DNA of 64,000 nt from Haloferax massiliensis (GTDB taxonomy: Archaea; Halobacteriota; Halobacteria; Halobacteriales; Haloferacaceae), in NCBI RefSeq assembly GCF_001368915.1, contig NZ_CSTE01000001.1, positions 693,884 to 757,883 of the forward strand, read 5' to 3'. Below the pieces are notes generated by a model. That model searched no databases. It was not told the origin of the DNA and saw only the letters and a program-made list of their open reading frames with translations. The position numbers and the translations under genes were made by a program. Below are positions 53,356-63,032 of the stretch, piece by piece (the stretch's first letter is position 1; each line of letters begins with the position of its first letter).

Positions 53356-55272
53356 GTGGACCCGTCGCGCATCATCGACTCGTTTCCGGCTCCCAGTTTC
53401 CGCGGCGCGCAGGAGCGGGCCCTGCGCGACATCCGCGACGCCTTCGCCGACGGCAACGACGTGGTCTTGGTCCGCGCGCCGACCGGGAGCGGGAAGTCGC
53501 TTCTCGCCCGCGCCATCGCGGGGTCGGCGGCGACCGTCGACGAGACCTCGCCCGCGCAGGCGACCGACGCCTACTACACGACCCCGCAGGTGTCGCAACT
53601 GGACGACGTGGCCGAGGACGACCTGCTTTCGGACCTCAAGATAATCCGCGGTAAGTCCAACTACAACTGCATCATCCGCGGGGAGGAAGACACCCCCGTC
53701 GACCGCGCCCCCTGCGCCCGCAAGCGCGGCTTCGACTGCTCGGTCCGGCACCGCTGTCCGTACTTCTCCGACCGCGCTATCGCGTCGAACCGCCAAATCG
53801 CGGCGATGACGCTCGCGTACTTCATGCAGACCGCCGGCTCCGACGTGTTCAGAAAGCGCGACGTGGTCGTCGTCGACGAGGCCCACGGGCTGGCCGAGTG
53901 GGCCGAGATGTACGCGACTATCGACCTGAAGCCCCGGACCGTGCCGGTGTGGGACGACATCGGCGTCCCCGACGTGGCGGCCGCGGGCGACCCCGTCGAG
54001 CGCGCCTCGCGCTTCGCGGAGGCGCTCGTCGGCGTCTGCAAGCGCGAGAAAGACGAGTTGCTGACGAAGTCCGAACTGACGCCCGAGGAGGCCGCCCGCC
54101 GCGACCGCCTGCAGGAACTCATCGGCGAACTGCAGTGGTTCGTCGAGGACTACCGCGACCCCCAGAGCCCGACGACGTGGGTCGTCGACCAGCACGACGG
54201 CGAGGGGTCGCCCATCGCCATCAAGCCGCTCGACCCCGCGAAGTACCTCAAACACACCGTCTGGGACCGCGGGAACAAGTTCGCGCTCCTGTCGGCGACC
54301 ATCCTCAACAAGGCGGCGTTCTGCCGCTCGGTCGGCCTCGACCCCTCGAAGGTCGCGCTCGTGGACGTCGAACACACCTTCCCCGTCGAGAACCGGCCGC
54401 TGTACGACGTGACACAGGGGAAGATGACCTACGAGCACCGGGACGAGACGCTGCCCAAAATCGCCCGGCTCGCCGTTCGCCTGATGGCGAAACACCCCGA
54501 CGAGAAGGGGCTGATTCACTGCCACTCGTATGCGATTCAGGCTGAGCTTCGCCGCCGCCTCGCCGAGATGGGCCTCGGCAACCGCGTCCGCGGCCACGAC
54601 CGCGACGACCGAAACGTCGAACTGGAGACGTGGAAGGCGACCGACCGCCCGGAGGTGTTCCTCTCGGTGAAGATGGAGGAGGCGCTGGACCTGAAGGGCG
54701 ACCTCTGTCGCTGGCAGGTGCTCTGCAAAGCGCCCTATCTCAACACGAACGACTCCAGAGTCGCCCGTCGCCTCGAAGACGGCCAGTGGGCGTGGTACCG
54801 CCGCGCCGCCCTCCGGACCGTGATTCAGGCGTGCGGCCGGGTCGTGCGCGCGCCCGACGACTACGGCGACACCTACGTCGCCGACAGCAGCCTGCTCCAA
54901 CTGTTCGACAAGACGCGGACGGACATGCCCGACTGGTTCGCCGCGCAGGTCGACCGGATGACGAAACCGGACCTCCCCGAGTTCGACCCCGTCGCGGCCG
55001 GCGGCCGCGGAGGCAACGCGGGTAACGCGACCGGCGGGACCGCGAACCTCGGCGGCTCGGCGAGTCGGTCGTCCGGTACGTCCGGGTCCGGCTCGGGCTC
55101 CGGTTCGCGGCGCGACTCGACTCGCGGTTCGGGGTCCTCGGGAAGTCGTGCGGGCGGCTCCGGCGGCGCGTCGGCCGGCGGTTCCGGTGGCCGTAGCGGT
55201 GGCCGCTCGTCCGGCGACTCCGACGACGGCGGCCGGAGCAACCACCCGCTTTCCGACGTGTGGGGCGAGTGA
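53356..55272 (+). CDS. DinG/XPD-type ATP-dependent DNA helicase
   Basis: A 638-residue superfamily 2 helicase of the DinG/Rad3 group. It has Walker A APTGSGKSLLARAI, a probable 4Fe-4S domain with four cysteines (CIIRG, APCARKRGFDCSVRHRC at about residues 100-130), DEAH-box VVVDEAHGLAEWAE, and motif VI QACGRVVRAPDD. A long Gly/Ser/Arg-rich tail (about residues 550-630) is disordered and may bind nucleic acid. Start is GTG at 53356. Related helicases work in repair and replication restart. Confidence 0.92.
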   Translation: MDPSRIIDSFPAPSFRGAQERALRDIRDAFADGNDVVLVRAPTGSGKSLLARAIAGSAATVDETSPAQATDAYYTTPQVSQLDDVAEDDLLSDLKIIRGKSNYNCIIRGEEDTPVDRAPCARKRGFDCSVRHRCPYFSDRAIASNRQIAAMTLAYFMQTAGSDVFRKRDVVVVDEAHGLAEWAEMYATIDLKPRTVPVWDDIGVPDVAAAGDPVERASRFAEALVGVCKREKDELLTKSELTPEEAARRDRLQELIGELQWFVEDYRDPQSPTTWVVDQHDGEGSPIAIKPLDPAKYLKHTVWDRGNKFALLSATILNKAAFCRSVGLDPSKVALVDVEHTFPVENRPLYDVTQGKMTYEHRDETLPKIARLAVRLMAKHPDEKGLIHCHSYAIQAELRRRLAEMGLGNRVRGHDRDDRNVELETWKATDRPEVFLSVKMEEALDLKGDLCRWQVLCKAPYLNTNDSRVARRLEDGQWAWYRRAALRTVIQACGRVVRAPDDYGDTYVADSSLLQLFDKTRTDMPDWFAAQVDRMTKPDLPEFDPVAAGGRGGNAGNATGGTANLGGSASRSSGTSGSGSGSGSRRDSTRGSGSSGSRAGGSGGASAGGSGGRSGGRSSGDSDDGGRSNHPLSDVWGE

Positions 55273-55359
55273 CTACAGGACGAACGCGGCCGCGGAGAAC
55301 AGCGACGACCCGATCATGAGCGCGACGAGCGTCAGCGCGAGGAACTGCTGTCTGTCCAT
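55273..55359 (-). CDS. Single-helix mini-protein (28 aa)
   Basis: The 28-residue product MDRQQFLALTLVALM... consists of one hydrophobic helix after a polar start. The stop lies 1 bp from the helicase gene's end. I recall very similar small proteins in other haloarchaea (MDRQQFLAL start), which is the main support; composition alone would not prove it. Confidence 0.5.
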   Translation of the reverse strand: MDRQQFLALTLVALMIGSSLFSAAAFVL

Positions 55360-55676
55360 GGGCGTGCGTCGGCCGGCCGGTAATTAACGTTTCTGAACCG
55401 ATTTCCACGGGTGATAACCGCGTTTCGGTCGGCGGGTCGCCCCGATGGTGTCATGCCATTACGTCCCGTCTGAACGGCAAAAATCGCCACAGTGTCCAAG
55501 AGAGTCGCCGCCTCCGATACATTTCCTCAATGATTGTTAATGGTCTTAGCTGTTTGACGAACGAGTCTCGGATATTTGGTGACGCATGTAAAGCTATAGT
55601 TCACCTAACTTTGTCTTTGACACGCTTTCTCACGAAATAGTTAACACCAATGCCCCTGAATGATGGAGTATCGGCC
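55360..55676. other. 317-bp intergenic region
   Basis: No gene is convincing. The right part (about 55500-55650) is AT-rich and holds the promoter for the next gene, including AGTTAAC centred about 35 bp before the chosen ATG at 55677. Confidence 0.65.
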
Positions 55677-55871
55677 ATGCACACCAACGCACTCGCCACG
55701 GCGATGACACTGTATCGTAGTGGGGCACTCACACTCTCGCAGGCGGCCGCTCGCTCCGGCTACTCCGAAGACGACCTGCTCCTCGCCCTCCAGCGCCACG
55801 GCGTGCCCGTGCACGAAGACGACGCGCCGACCGCGTCCCTCTCTGCGGACCGGCCGGCCAGCGCCGACTGA
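55677..55871 (+). CDS. Small helix-turn-helix-like haloarchaeal protein (64 aa)
   Basis: The product (MHTNALATAMTLYRSGALTLSQAAARSGYSEDDLLLALQRHG) contains a helix-turn-helix of the UPF0175/DUF7317 kind seen in many small haloarchaeal proteins. Start at 55677 is preferred to ATG 55650 because of the AGTTAAC promoter element. It may be a DNA-binding antitoxin-like protein; no partner is beside it. Confidence 0.75.
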   Translation: MHTNALATAMTLYRSGALTLSQAAARSGYSEDDLLLALQRHGVPVHEDDAPTASLSADRPASAD

Positions 55872-56001
55872 TTCTGCTCCGTCGTTCGATTATCTCCCGT
55901 TCCTGAGCGACCGCTTTTCGCGTTTCGTTGCCGGACCGCTCACGATTCGTAAAAACGCAAACGCCGTCGCAACCGCGGTCCGTCTCTCCTCCTTGGGCGG
56001 C

Positions 56002-57132
56002 TTACTCCTCGCCTTCGCCCTCGACGACTTCCTCGGGGAGGATGTGCAGTCCCGACCGGCTCTTGAGGACCGGTACCATCGCGGCGTCGGGGTCGAAGTA
56101 GTCCGGCCGCGGGATGGTCTTCGCCTCGTACGTCTCGGGGTCGAGCACCTGCACGGCGTGTTCGTCCTCGACGGTGACGACGGTGGTCTCTTCTGCGTCC
56201 TCGACGGAGCCGAGGTCCTCGGCCTCGGGGCGCTCGCCCTCCTCGAACTCCGACTCGTAGGGGTCGCCGGAGGTGAGTCGCGTCCCCTTGAGTCGCCCGC
56301 GGTTGCTCCGCACCAGCACCGGGCCGTCGCCGTCCTCGGGGTCGATGACGTCGCCGGCGGTGTACCGCGGCAGGCGGGCGACGAAGGTGACGCGGTAGAC
56401 CTCGTTGCCGTCGCCGTCTTCCGTGACGAGCGTCGGGTGTTCCTCGATGGTGCCGCCGAAGCGCTCGCGAATCTGCTTCGCGACGCCGCTTCCCATCTGG
56501 TTGGTCGATATCTTGATGTTCGGGCCGTCCGGCGTCCGGTTCACCTCGGTGATGAAGGCGTTGCGGTCGCCTTTGTCCTCGCGTTCGGCGATGTAGGACT
56601 CGGCGATTTCGATGGCCGTCTCGGCCTCCTCCGTCGTCGGCGTTCGGTCGTCGGCGCGGACCTGCACGAGGCTGGCGAAGTAGCCGCCGGCGATGCGGCC
56701 GCAGCGCTGGCAGGTCTCGCGGGCGATGCTCACCGGGACGACGACGGACTCCTCCAGCGGCGTGCCGCGGACGACGCCCGAGAAGTGGCAGTGCATCCGG
56801 ATGTTGTTCTGGTCGACCTGCTCGGGTTCGACGCCCCAGCGGACCTCCTCCGCGTTGAGGTGGACGCCGAGGGAGTTCGAAACCTCCTCGATGGCGATGT
56901 CGGTGTAGTCGCGCGCGCCGACGTCGACCCACCGGTTGCCCCGGTGAATCGCGCCGCACTGCGCGCAGACGCGGACCTGCACCTCGTCGGGCGCGTCCAC
57001 GAGGTCGAAGTCCTCGAAGTAACACGAGTCACAGAGCACGTCGTCTCGCTCGCGCGGCATCCCGGGGAGCGGTTCCGGCCGCTCCGGAACCGGGTCGCCG
57101 CACCGAGGGCAGAAGTCGCGGGATTCGCTCAT
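56002..57132 (-). CDS. nmd3: NMD3-family protein (ribosome biogenesis)
   Basis: The archaeal counterpart of the eukaryotic 60S export adaptor NMD3, probably assisting 50S assembly. The 376-residue protein has N-terminal zinc-ribbon cysteines CPRCG, CDSCY, CAQCG and CQRCG (all within the first 150 residues), then SEN-like and OB-like domains (ITEVNRTPDGPNIKIST, VTFVARLPRYTAGDVI), and a C-terminal acidic end. Motif spacing matches the family. Confidence 0.93.
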   Translation of the reverse strand: MSESRDFCPRCGDPVPERPEPLPGMPRERDDVLCDSCYFEDFDLVDAPDEVQVRVCAQCGAIHRGNRWVDVGARDYTDIAIEEVSNSLGVHLNAEEVRWGVEPEQVDQNNIRMHCHFSGVVRGTPLEESVVVPVSIARETCQRCGRIAGGYFASLVQVRADDRTPTTEEAETAIEIAESYIAEREDKGDRNAFITEVNRTPDGPNIKISTNQMGSGVAKQIRERFGGTIEEHPTLVTEDGDGNEVYRVTFVARLPRYTAGDVIDPEDGDGPVLVRSNRGRLKGTRLTSGDPYESEFEEGERPEAEDLGSVEDAEETTVVTVEDEHAVQVLDPETYEAKTIPRPDYFDPDAAMVPVLKSRSGLHILPEEVVEGEGEE

Positions 57133-57169
57133 TGGCGGCTCTAGTCCGTTCGACCGCTTAAGTTCGGCG

Positions 57170-57811
57170 TCACGGCTCGCCGTCGCCCCCGTCGCGCAGG
57201 TACGACGCGGCCTCCTCGTCGGACACCTGCGCGAAGTCGCGGTAGAACGCGCCGACGGCCCCGAACGCCTCCGGCGACTCGACCGCGACGACCGCGTCGC
57301 ACTCGGCTTCGAGGTCCGAGAGGGTGTTCGGCGGCCCGACCGGCACCGCGAGAACGACGCGGTCTGCGCCTCCCGCGACGACCTGCCGCAGGCACGCGCG
57401 GGCGGTCGCGCCCGTGGCGACGCCGTCGTCGACGACGACCACGCGCTTTCCGGCCACGTCGGGAAGCGGGTCGCCGCCGCGGTACAGCGACACCTTCTCT
57501 CTGGCCGCCTCGGCCTCGCGCTCGCGCTCGCGGTCGAGGTAGTCGTCGCCCACGTCGAGATACGAAAGGAGGTCCTCGTTCCACCAGGCGCTCCCGTCGC
57601 CGGCGACCGCCCCCACGGCTAGTTCGGGGTTGCCCGGCGCGCCGACCTTGGACGCGACAACCACGTCGAGCGGGGCTCTGAGGCGGTCCGCGACCTCCCT
57701 GCCGACGGGGAGGCCGCCCCGCGGGATGGCCAACACGAGGTCCGCCGTCTCTTCTCTCCCGTCGAGCAGGTCCGCCAGCCGGCGGCCCGCGTCTTCCCTA
57801 TCGGCGAACAT
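57170..57811 (-). CDS. Phosphoribosyltransferase-domain protein
   Basis: A 213-residue PRTase-fold protein with the PRPP loop VVVVDDGVATGATARA and a start FADREDAGRRLADLLDG. Families of this kind are often annotated as predicted phosphoribosyltransferases, sometimes fused to hydrolases; no substrate-specific motif is seen. ATG at 57811 is chosen; the frame upstream is unlike coding sequence. It lies 125 bp from htpX, divergent. Confidence 0.85.
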   Translation of the reverse strand: MFADREDAGRRLADLLDGREETADLVLAIPRGGLPVGREVADRLRAPLDVVVASKVGAPGNPELAVGAVAGDGSAWWNEDLLSYLDVGDDYLDREREREAEAAREKVSLYRGGDPLPDVAGKRVVVVDDGVATGATARACLRQVVAGGADRVVLAVPVGPPNTLSDLEAECDAVVAVESPEAFGAVGAFYRDFAQVSDEEAASYLRDGGDGEP

Positions 57812-57935
57812 GTCACCCGGAACTACGCGCTCCCGCGGCAAAACGGTGTGTCCCGATTCTTCACGAGTCGGACGGTCGCGTGCGACTCCTTCGCACTCCA
57901 ACAGCGTTTATTAGCCGGATTACTAATCAGGTGGT

Positions 57936-58817
57936 ATGAACTGGAAACCGGACTGGGGACTTCGCGGGCGGATGGCGCTCACGATGTTCCTCCTGTTCGC
58001 CCTCTACATCGTCTTCGCGGGGGTGTTGGCGTGGTACTTCACGAACCTGAGCGTAGTTGTCGGGTTCATGGCCATCTTCCTCTTCGCGCAGTTCTTCTTC
58101 AGCGACAAAATCGCGCTGTACAGCATGGGTGCGAGCGTCGTCGACGAGGACGACGGCCCGCAGGCGCGCAAGCTCCACGCGATGGTCGGTCGCCTCTCTC
58201 AGCAGGCTGACCTCCCGAAGCCGAAGGTCGCCATCGCCGACACGCGCGTCCCGAACGCCTTCGCGACGGGCCGCTCCCAGAAGAGTTCGGCCGTCTGCGT
58301 CACGACCGGCCTGATGGACACTCTCGACGACGACGAGTTGGAGGGCGTCATCGCCCACGAACTCGCGCACGTGAAGAACCGCGACGTGATGGTCATGACC
58401 ATCGCGTCGTTCCTCTCCAGTATCGCCTTCCTCATCGTCCGCTGGGGCTGGCTCTTCGGCGGCGACGACAACCGACAGAACGTGCCGGTCATCGTCGCCA
58501 TCATCGCGTCGCTCGTCGTCTGGATCATCTCGTACCTCCTGATTCGGGCGCTCTCGCGGTACCGCGAGTACGCCGCCGACCGCGGGGCCGCCGTCATCAC
58601 CGGCCGTCCCTCGGCGCTGGCGTCCGCGCTCCTCAAGATTTCGGGCCGGATGGACAACGTCCCGAAGCGCGACATGCGCGACTCCTCGGAGATGAACGCG
58701 TTCTTCATCATCCCCATCAAGTCCGACTTCATCGGTCGCCTGTTCAGCACTCACCCCTCCACCGAGAACCGCGTCGAGCGCCTCCGCGACATGGAGCGCG
58801 AGATGGAGACCGTCTAA
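57936..58817 (+). CDS. htpX: HtpX-type membrane zinc metalloprotease
   Basis: A 293-residue membrane protease of family M48 that cuts damaged membrane proteins. It has two N-terminal helices, the catalytic HELAH motif in GVIAHELAHVKNRD (about residues 142-146), the later Glu in YREYAADRGAAVI, and further membrane helices between. It is followed 6 bp later by pspAB, a common haloarchaeal pairing. Adjacent context suggests membrane-quality control. Confidence 0.94.
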   Translation: MNWKPDWGLRGRMALTMFLLFALYIVFAGVLAWYFTNLSVVVGFMAIFLFAQFFFSDKIALYSMGASVVDEDDGPQARKLHAMVGRLSQQADLPKPKVAIADTRVPNAFATGRSQKSSAVCVTTGLMDTLDDDELEGVIAHELAHVKNRDVMVMTIASFLSSIAFLIVRWGWLFGGDDNRQNVPVIVAIIASLVVWIISYLLIRALSRYREYAADRGAAVITGRPSALASALLKISGRMDNVPKRDMRDSSEMNAFFIIPIKSDFIGRLFSTHPSTENRVERLRDMEREMETV

Positions 58818-58823
58818 GCGCCG

Positions 58824-59429
58824 ATGGGGCTGTTCGATTCATTCCGCGCCGTGCTCGGCATCAGCGCCGAGTCCGACGCGACCACGAAAGCGGACCCCGA
58901 GGACCTCTTCGGGATGAGCACGGCGTACCTCACGATGGAGGCGGACCTCCGATTCGACTCGGCCGACGAGGCGGCGCTGTGTTTCTCCTCCGTCGACAGC
59001 ACCGACTTCGCCGACACCGTCGACGCCGTGGAGGACATCCTCACCGCCGGAAGCGAGGAGACGGGCACCGAGTTCCGCCGGCACACCGACGGCCACGGCT
59101 ACAACTGGGTCGTCCTCGCCGACGACGACCCCGAGGACCTCGTGACGAGCGTCCACTTCGCCGCCGACGAGTTCATCGAGCGCGGCTACGGGTCGCGCCT
59201 GCTCGCCGCCCTGTTCGGCTTCGAGCGCGACGGCGACCGCGCCTACTGGATTTACTCGTTCCGCCGCGGTGCGTACTACCCCTTCGCCCCGCAGGGCACC
59301 TCGTCGCGGAACCAGAGCCTGGAGTTCAAACTCGAATCCGTCCTCGACGGCGAACTGGAGATAGAGGACGACGAGAGCTACTGGTACCCGCTGTGGCCCT
59401 CGACGCCGAACGGCCACCCGTGGGAGTGA
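58824..59429 (+). CDS. pspAB: PspA-associated protein PspAB
   Basis: The 201-residue protein begins MGLFDSFRAVLGISAESD and contains TEFRRHTDGHGYNWVVLADDDPEDLV and FGFERDGDRAYWIYSFRRGAYYPFAP, matching PspAB, a partner of HtpX and PspA-type membrane-stress systems in archaea. It is 6 bp downstream of htpX, so the two are likely coexpressed. Function beyond association with the stress system is not known. Confidence 0.9.
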   Translation: MGLFDSFRAVLGISAESDATTKADPEDLFGMSTAYLTMEADLRFDSADEAALCFSSVDSTDFADTVDAVEDILTAGSEETGTEFRRHTDGHGYNWVVLADDDPEDLVTSVHFAADEFIERGYGSRLLAALFGFERDGDRAYWIYSFRRGAYYPFAPQGTSSRNQSLEFKLESVLDGELEIEDDESYWYPLWPSTPNGHPWE

Positions 59430-59658
59430 CCGCGCGCCTCCGGCGTTCCTGACTCCCTCGTAGTCGGTCCCCGTTCCCCTCCCGTTCTGTTCGGTTCTAC
59501 TTTCGCGCCGGCCCGCGCTCTCAGCCGAGTTCGGAACCCGCTCAGTCTCTCCTCCGTCCGTCCCAGTTCCCGCGACATCGCGCTTGAACCTCCGCACCGA
59601 CCTGATTTCCGACCCCACCGCGTCGCCCGTTTTCACTTTCACTTCGCTGTTAACGAGG

Positions 59659-59666
59659 GTTTATGA
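59659..59666 (+). promoter_or_regulatory. TATA-like element of radA
   Basis: GTTTATGA lies 24-31 bp before the radA ATG at 59690, so the mRNA is probably leaderless. The 260-bp gap before radA contains no gene. Confidence 0.5.
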
Positions 59667-59689
59667 GGGTATAGGCGGAACGACTGGGT

Positions 59690-60721
59690 ATGGCAGAAGA
59701 CGACCTCGAAAGTCTCCCCGGCGTCGGCCCGGCGACGGCCGACAAGCTCACCGACACCGGCTACGACAGCTATCAGTCCATCGCGGTCGCCAGCCCCGGC
59801 GAGCTGTCGAACAAGGCCGACATCGGCTCCAGCACGGCCTCCGACATCATCAACGCGGCCCGCGACGCGGCCGACGTGGGCGGCTTCGAGACCGGCTCGA
59901 TGGTCCTCGAACGACGCCAGCAGATCGGCAAGCTGAGCTGGCAGATCGACGAAGTGGACGAACTCCTCGGCGGCGGCCTCGAAACGCAGTCCATCACCGA
60001 GGTGTACGGCGAGTTCGGTGCCGGGAAGTCCCAGATCACCCACCAGCTCGCGGTCAACGTCCAGCTCCCGCCGGAACTCGGCGGCCTCGGCGGCGGCTGT
60101 ATCTTCATCGACTCCGAGGACACGTTCCGCCCCGAGCGTATCGACGACATGGTCCGCGGCCTCGAAGACGAGGCGCTCGAAGCGACGCTCGAAGACCGCG
60201 ACATGGAGGGCTCCATCGACGACGAGGAGACGATGAAGGCGCTCGTCGACGACTTCCTCGACAAGATTCACGTCGCCAAGGCGTTCAACTCCAACCACCA
60301 GATTCTCCTCGCCGAGAAGGCCAAGGAGCTCGCCGGCGAACACGAGGACACCGAGTGGCCGGTCCGTCTCCTCTGTGTGGACTCGCTCACCGCCCACTTC
60401 CGCGCCGAGTACGTCGGCCGCGGCGAACTCGCGGAGCGCCAGCAGAAGCTCAACAAGCACCTCCACGACCTGATGCGCATCGGCGACCTGTTCAACACGG
60501 GCATCCTCGTGACGAATCAGGTCGCGTCGAACCCCGACTCCTACTTCGGCGACCCGACTCAGCCCATCGGCGGTAACATCCTCGGCCACACCTCGACGTT
60601 CCGCATCTACCTCCGCAAGTCCAAGGGCGACAAGCGTATCGTCCGCCTCGTTGACGCGCCGAACCTCGCCGACGGCGAGGCCATCATGCGCGTGCAGGAC
60701 GCCGGTCTCAAGCCCGAGTAA
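59690..60721 (+). CDS. radA: DNA repair and recombination protein RadA
   Basis: The archaeal RecA/Rad51 homologue that forms filaments on single-stranded DNA and drives strand exchange. The 343-residue protein has an N-terminal helix-hairpin-helix domain ([19 protein letters not shown]), Walker [17 protein letters not shown], Walker [13 protein letters not shown], and the L2-like segment [25 protein letters not shown]. No intein interrupts it, unlike some archaeal RadA genes. Length and motifs are complete. Confidence 0.97.
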   Translation: MAEDDLESLPGVGPATADKLTDTGYDSYQSIAVASPGELSNKADIGSSTASDIINAARDAADVGGFETGSMVLERRQQIGKLSWQIDEVDELLGGGLETQSITEVYGEFGAGKSQITHQLAVNVQLPPELGGLGGGCIFIDSEDTFRPERIDDMVRGLEDEALEATLEDRDMEGSIDDEETMKALVDDFLDKIHVAKAFNSNHQILLAEKAKELAGEHEDTEWPVRLLCVDSLTAHFRAEYVGRGELAERQQKLNKHLHDLMRIGDLFNTGILVTNQVASNPDSYFGDPTQPIGGNILGHTSTFRIYLRKSKGDKRIVRLVDAPNLADGEAIMRVQDAGLKPE

Positions 60722-60914
60722 GCCGACGCTCGGTCGGTCGGCCGACTTCACACGACTCCGCGGTCCCCGTTCCCCCACACGCCCTCCGTCTCACCCCACA
60801 TTCTCCCCTTCCCCCGTCGCCCGAGCGACCGCGCCGTCTCTCGGTTCCCATAATCTTGGAAACGTCTTACAATACTATCCCGTCACCGCCCCACCGTTCA
60901 GGTAGGTGAACTCC

Positions 60915-62060
60915 ATGACGAACCGAATCGTAGTCGTTGGCGGTGGTACGGGTGGGACGGTCGTTTCGAACCGTCTCGCGGAGGAACTCGAATCGGAGAT
61001 TGACGCCGGTGACGTGGAGGTGACGCTGGTTTCGGACGACACGAAGCACGTCTACAAGCCGGTGTTCTTGTACGTCCCGTTCGGGGTCGCGGAGCCGGAG
61101 GACGGCGTCCGCGACCTGCGGGACCTCGTCGACGAGCGGGTGACCATCGTCACCAACCGCGTCCGCCGCGTCGACACCGACGAAAAGCGCCTCTACTGTC
61201 AGGACGGCCACGAGGTGCTCGACTACGACACGCTCGTCCTCGCGACCGGCGCGAAGCTCGACCCCGACGCGGTCCCCGGCTTCCGGGAGGGCGCACACCA
61301 CTTCTACAGCGCCGAGGGGGCCGAACGGCTCCGCGACGCGCTCGCGGAGTTCGACGGCGGTCGCCTCGTGTTGAGCGTCGTCGGGACGCCCCACATGTGC
61401 CCGGCCGCGCCGCTCGAATTCACGTTCATCGTGGACGACTGGCTCCGGGATCAGGGTCTGCGCGAGGACACCGACCTCGTCTACACGTACCCGATGGAGC
61501 GGAGCCACGGGAAGCCCGAAGTCGCCGAGTGGGCCGACCCGATTCTGGCCGACCGCGGCGTCCGCGTCGAGACCGACTTCGTCGTCGACGCCGTCGACCC
61601 CGACGAACGGGTCGTCTCGGCGAAAAGCGGCGCGGAGGTGGACTACGACCTGCTGGTCGGCATCCCGCCGCACCGCGGCGACGAACTCATCGTCGACTCC
61701 GGGCTCGGCGACGCCGGCTGGGTCGACGTCGACCAGCGGACCCTCCGCGCGACCGCCGCCGAGGACGTGTACGCCATCGGCGACACGGCGGCGCTGCCCA
61801 TCCCGAAAGCCGGGAGCGCGGCGCACTTCCAGGCCTTCGCGGTCGCGGAGCGAATCGCCGCGGAAGTCCGCGGCCGCACGCCGACGAAGCGGTACGACGG
61901 CAAGACCGTCTGTTTCGTCGAGACCGGCCTCAACGAGGCGTCGTTCGTCTCGTTCGACTACGAGACGCCCGCGACGATGCGCCAGCCGTCGAAGCCCATC
62001 CACTGGGCGAAACACGCGTACAACGAATCGTACTGGCTGACCGCCAGGGGGATGCTCTGA
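60915..62060 (+). CDS. FAD-dependent sulfide:quinone oxidoreductase-like protein
   Basis: A 381-residue flavoprotein with the FAD-binding IVVVGGGTGGTVVSNRL and a second Rossmann-like AEDVYAIGDTAALPIPKAGSAAHFQ (ATGD-type). Middle segments such as DYDTLVLATGAKLDPDAVPGF fit sulfide:quinone reductases and related NADH dehydrogenases type II; active-site Cys positions are unclear, with one candidate in GTPHMCPAAPLEF. ATG 60915 is preferred to the GTG at 60906. The next gene is its common DUF1641 partner. Confidence 0.88.
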   Translation: MTNRIVVVGGGTGGTVVSNRLAEELESEIDAGDVEVTLVSDDTKHVYKPVFLYVPFGVAEPEDGVRDLRDLVDERVTIVTNRVRRVDTDEKRLYCQDGHEVLDYDTLVLATGAKLDPDAVPGFREGAHHFYSAEGAERLRDALAEFDGGRLVLSVVGTPHMCPAAPLEFTFIVDDWLRDQGLREDTDLVYTYPMERSHGKPEVAEWADPILADRGVRVETDFVVDAVDPDERVVSAKSGAEVDYDLLVGIPPHRGDELIVDSGLGDAGWVDVDQRTLRATAAEDVYAIGDTAALPIPKAGSAAHFQAFAVAERIAAEVRGRTPTKRYDGKTVCFVETGLNEASFVSFDYETPATMRQPSKPIHWAKHAYNESYWLTARGML

Positions 62061-62070
62061 GGTGAGACAA

Positions 62071-62484
62071 ATGCAGGACCACGAACCTACCACGACGACC
62101 GAACAGCAGGTACCCGACGAACTCGTGCGGGCCATCGAGAACAACCCCGAGGAGGTCGCGCTCCTCGTCGAGCGAATGGGTCTCGTCAACGACCTCATCG
62201 ACGTGCTCGAACTCGGCGTCGGCGCGCTCGACGACGAGATGGTCCGGTCGCTCGCGCGGACCGGGACCTCCCTCGCGGAAGTCGCAGACGACGCCTCCGA
62301 CCCCGACACCGTCGCCGGGATGAAGCGCCTGCTCCGCGCCGTCGGCGACGCTGAGGAGGCGGAGGCGACGCCCGTGGGCGCGGTCGGCCTCCTGCGGGCC
62401 ACCCGCGACCCCGAGGTCAAGGCGGGACTCGGCTACCTCGTCGCGCTGGCGGCGGCGCTCGGCGCGGGGACGGCAGAGGAATAG
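62071..62484 (+). CDS. DUF1641-domain protein
   Basis: A 137-residue mostly helical protein with the DUF1641 core LLVERMGLVNDLIDVLELGVGALDDEMVRSLARTG and GAVGLLRATRDPEVKAGLGYLVALAAALG. Members often pair with sulfide:quinone-reductase-like flavoproteins and may anchor them to the membrane. A GGTGA motif lies 5 bp before the chosen ATG; GTG at 62062 would add three residues. Coexpressed with the flavoprotein (10-bp gap). Confidence 0.9.
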   Translation: MQDHEPTTTTEQQVPDELVRAIENNPEEVALLVERMGLVNDLIDVLELGVGALDDEMVRSLARTGTSLAEVADDASDPDTVAGMKRLLRAVGDAEEAEATPVGAVGLLRATRDPEVKAGLGYLVALAAALGAGTAEE

Positions 62485-62531
62485 CTCGAACCGCGTTCGG
62501 TTCGCCGGGTCACCGCCGCGCCGAAGTCGGC

Positions 62532-62960
62532 TCAGTCGTCGCCGTCTTCGGTCTTCGTCCGCTCGATTTCTATCTCGCCGTCGTGAATCTTCGCGCCGTC
62601 CTGTGCGACCTGTCGCGCGAGCACGGCGCACTTGATGCGCATCGGCGAGATGTCGACGCCGAGCATCTCGGTGATGTCGTCGGTGTCCATCGCTTCCAGC
62701 TCCGAGAGCGTCGTGCCCGGCAGTCGCTGGGTGAGCATGCTCGCGGACGCCTGACTGATGGCACAGCCATCGCCGGAGAACGCGACGCGCTCTATGGTCT
62801 CGCCGTCGTCGGCGAGCTGCACGTCCATCGTAATCGTATCGCCGCAGGAGGGGTTCTCCCCGGTGTGGGTGAACGTCGGCGACTCCAGCCGACCGTGGTT
62901 CCGGGGGTTCTTGTAGTGGTCCATTATCTGCTGACGATACATGTCTGAGCCAATGCCCAT
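62532..62960 (-). CDS. sufU: SUF-type iron-sulfur cluster scaffold SufU
   Basis: A 142-residue IscU/SufU-family scaffold with the three conserved cysteines in NPSCGDTITMD, SGDGCAISQASASML and IKCAVLARQ. It likely takes sulfur from the SufS cysteine desulfurase whose C-terminus lies at the right edge of this window. An acidic end completes the protein. The same-strand gene order with sufS and the NifU-like gene nearby support a role in Fe-S assembly. Confidence 0.93.
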   Translation of the reverse strand: MGIGSDMYRQQIMDHYKNPRNHGRLESPTFTHTGENPSCGDTITMDVQLADDGETIERVAFSGDGCAISQASASMLTQRLPGTTLSELEAMDTDDITEMLGVDISPMRIKCAVLARQVAQDGAKIHDGEIEIERTKTEDGDD

Positions 62961-63032
62961 TGGTGTTCGTCGGGGCTACGCCCGAGCGCCGTAAAAGGAT
63001 TCCGGGGCCGGCGATTCGGCCGAATTCGTCGC

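Noticed and set aside
59690-60721. Intein in radA
   Set aside because: The gene reads through Walker A and all core motifs without an insert; length is normal.
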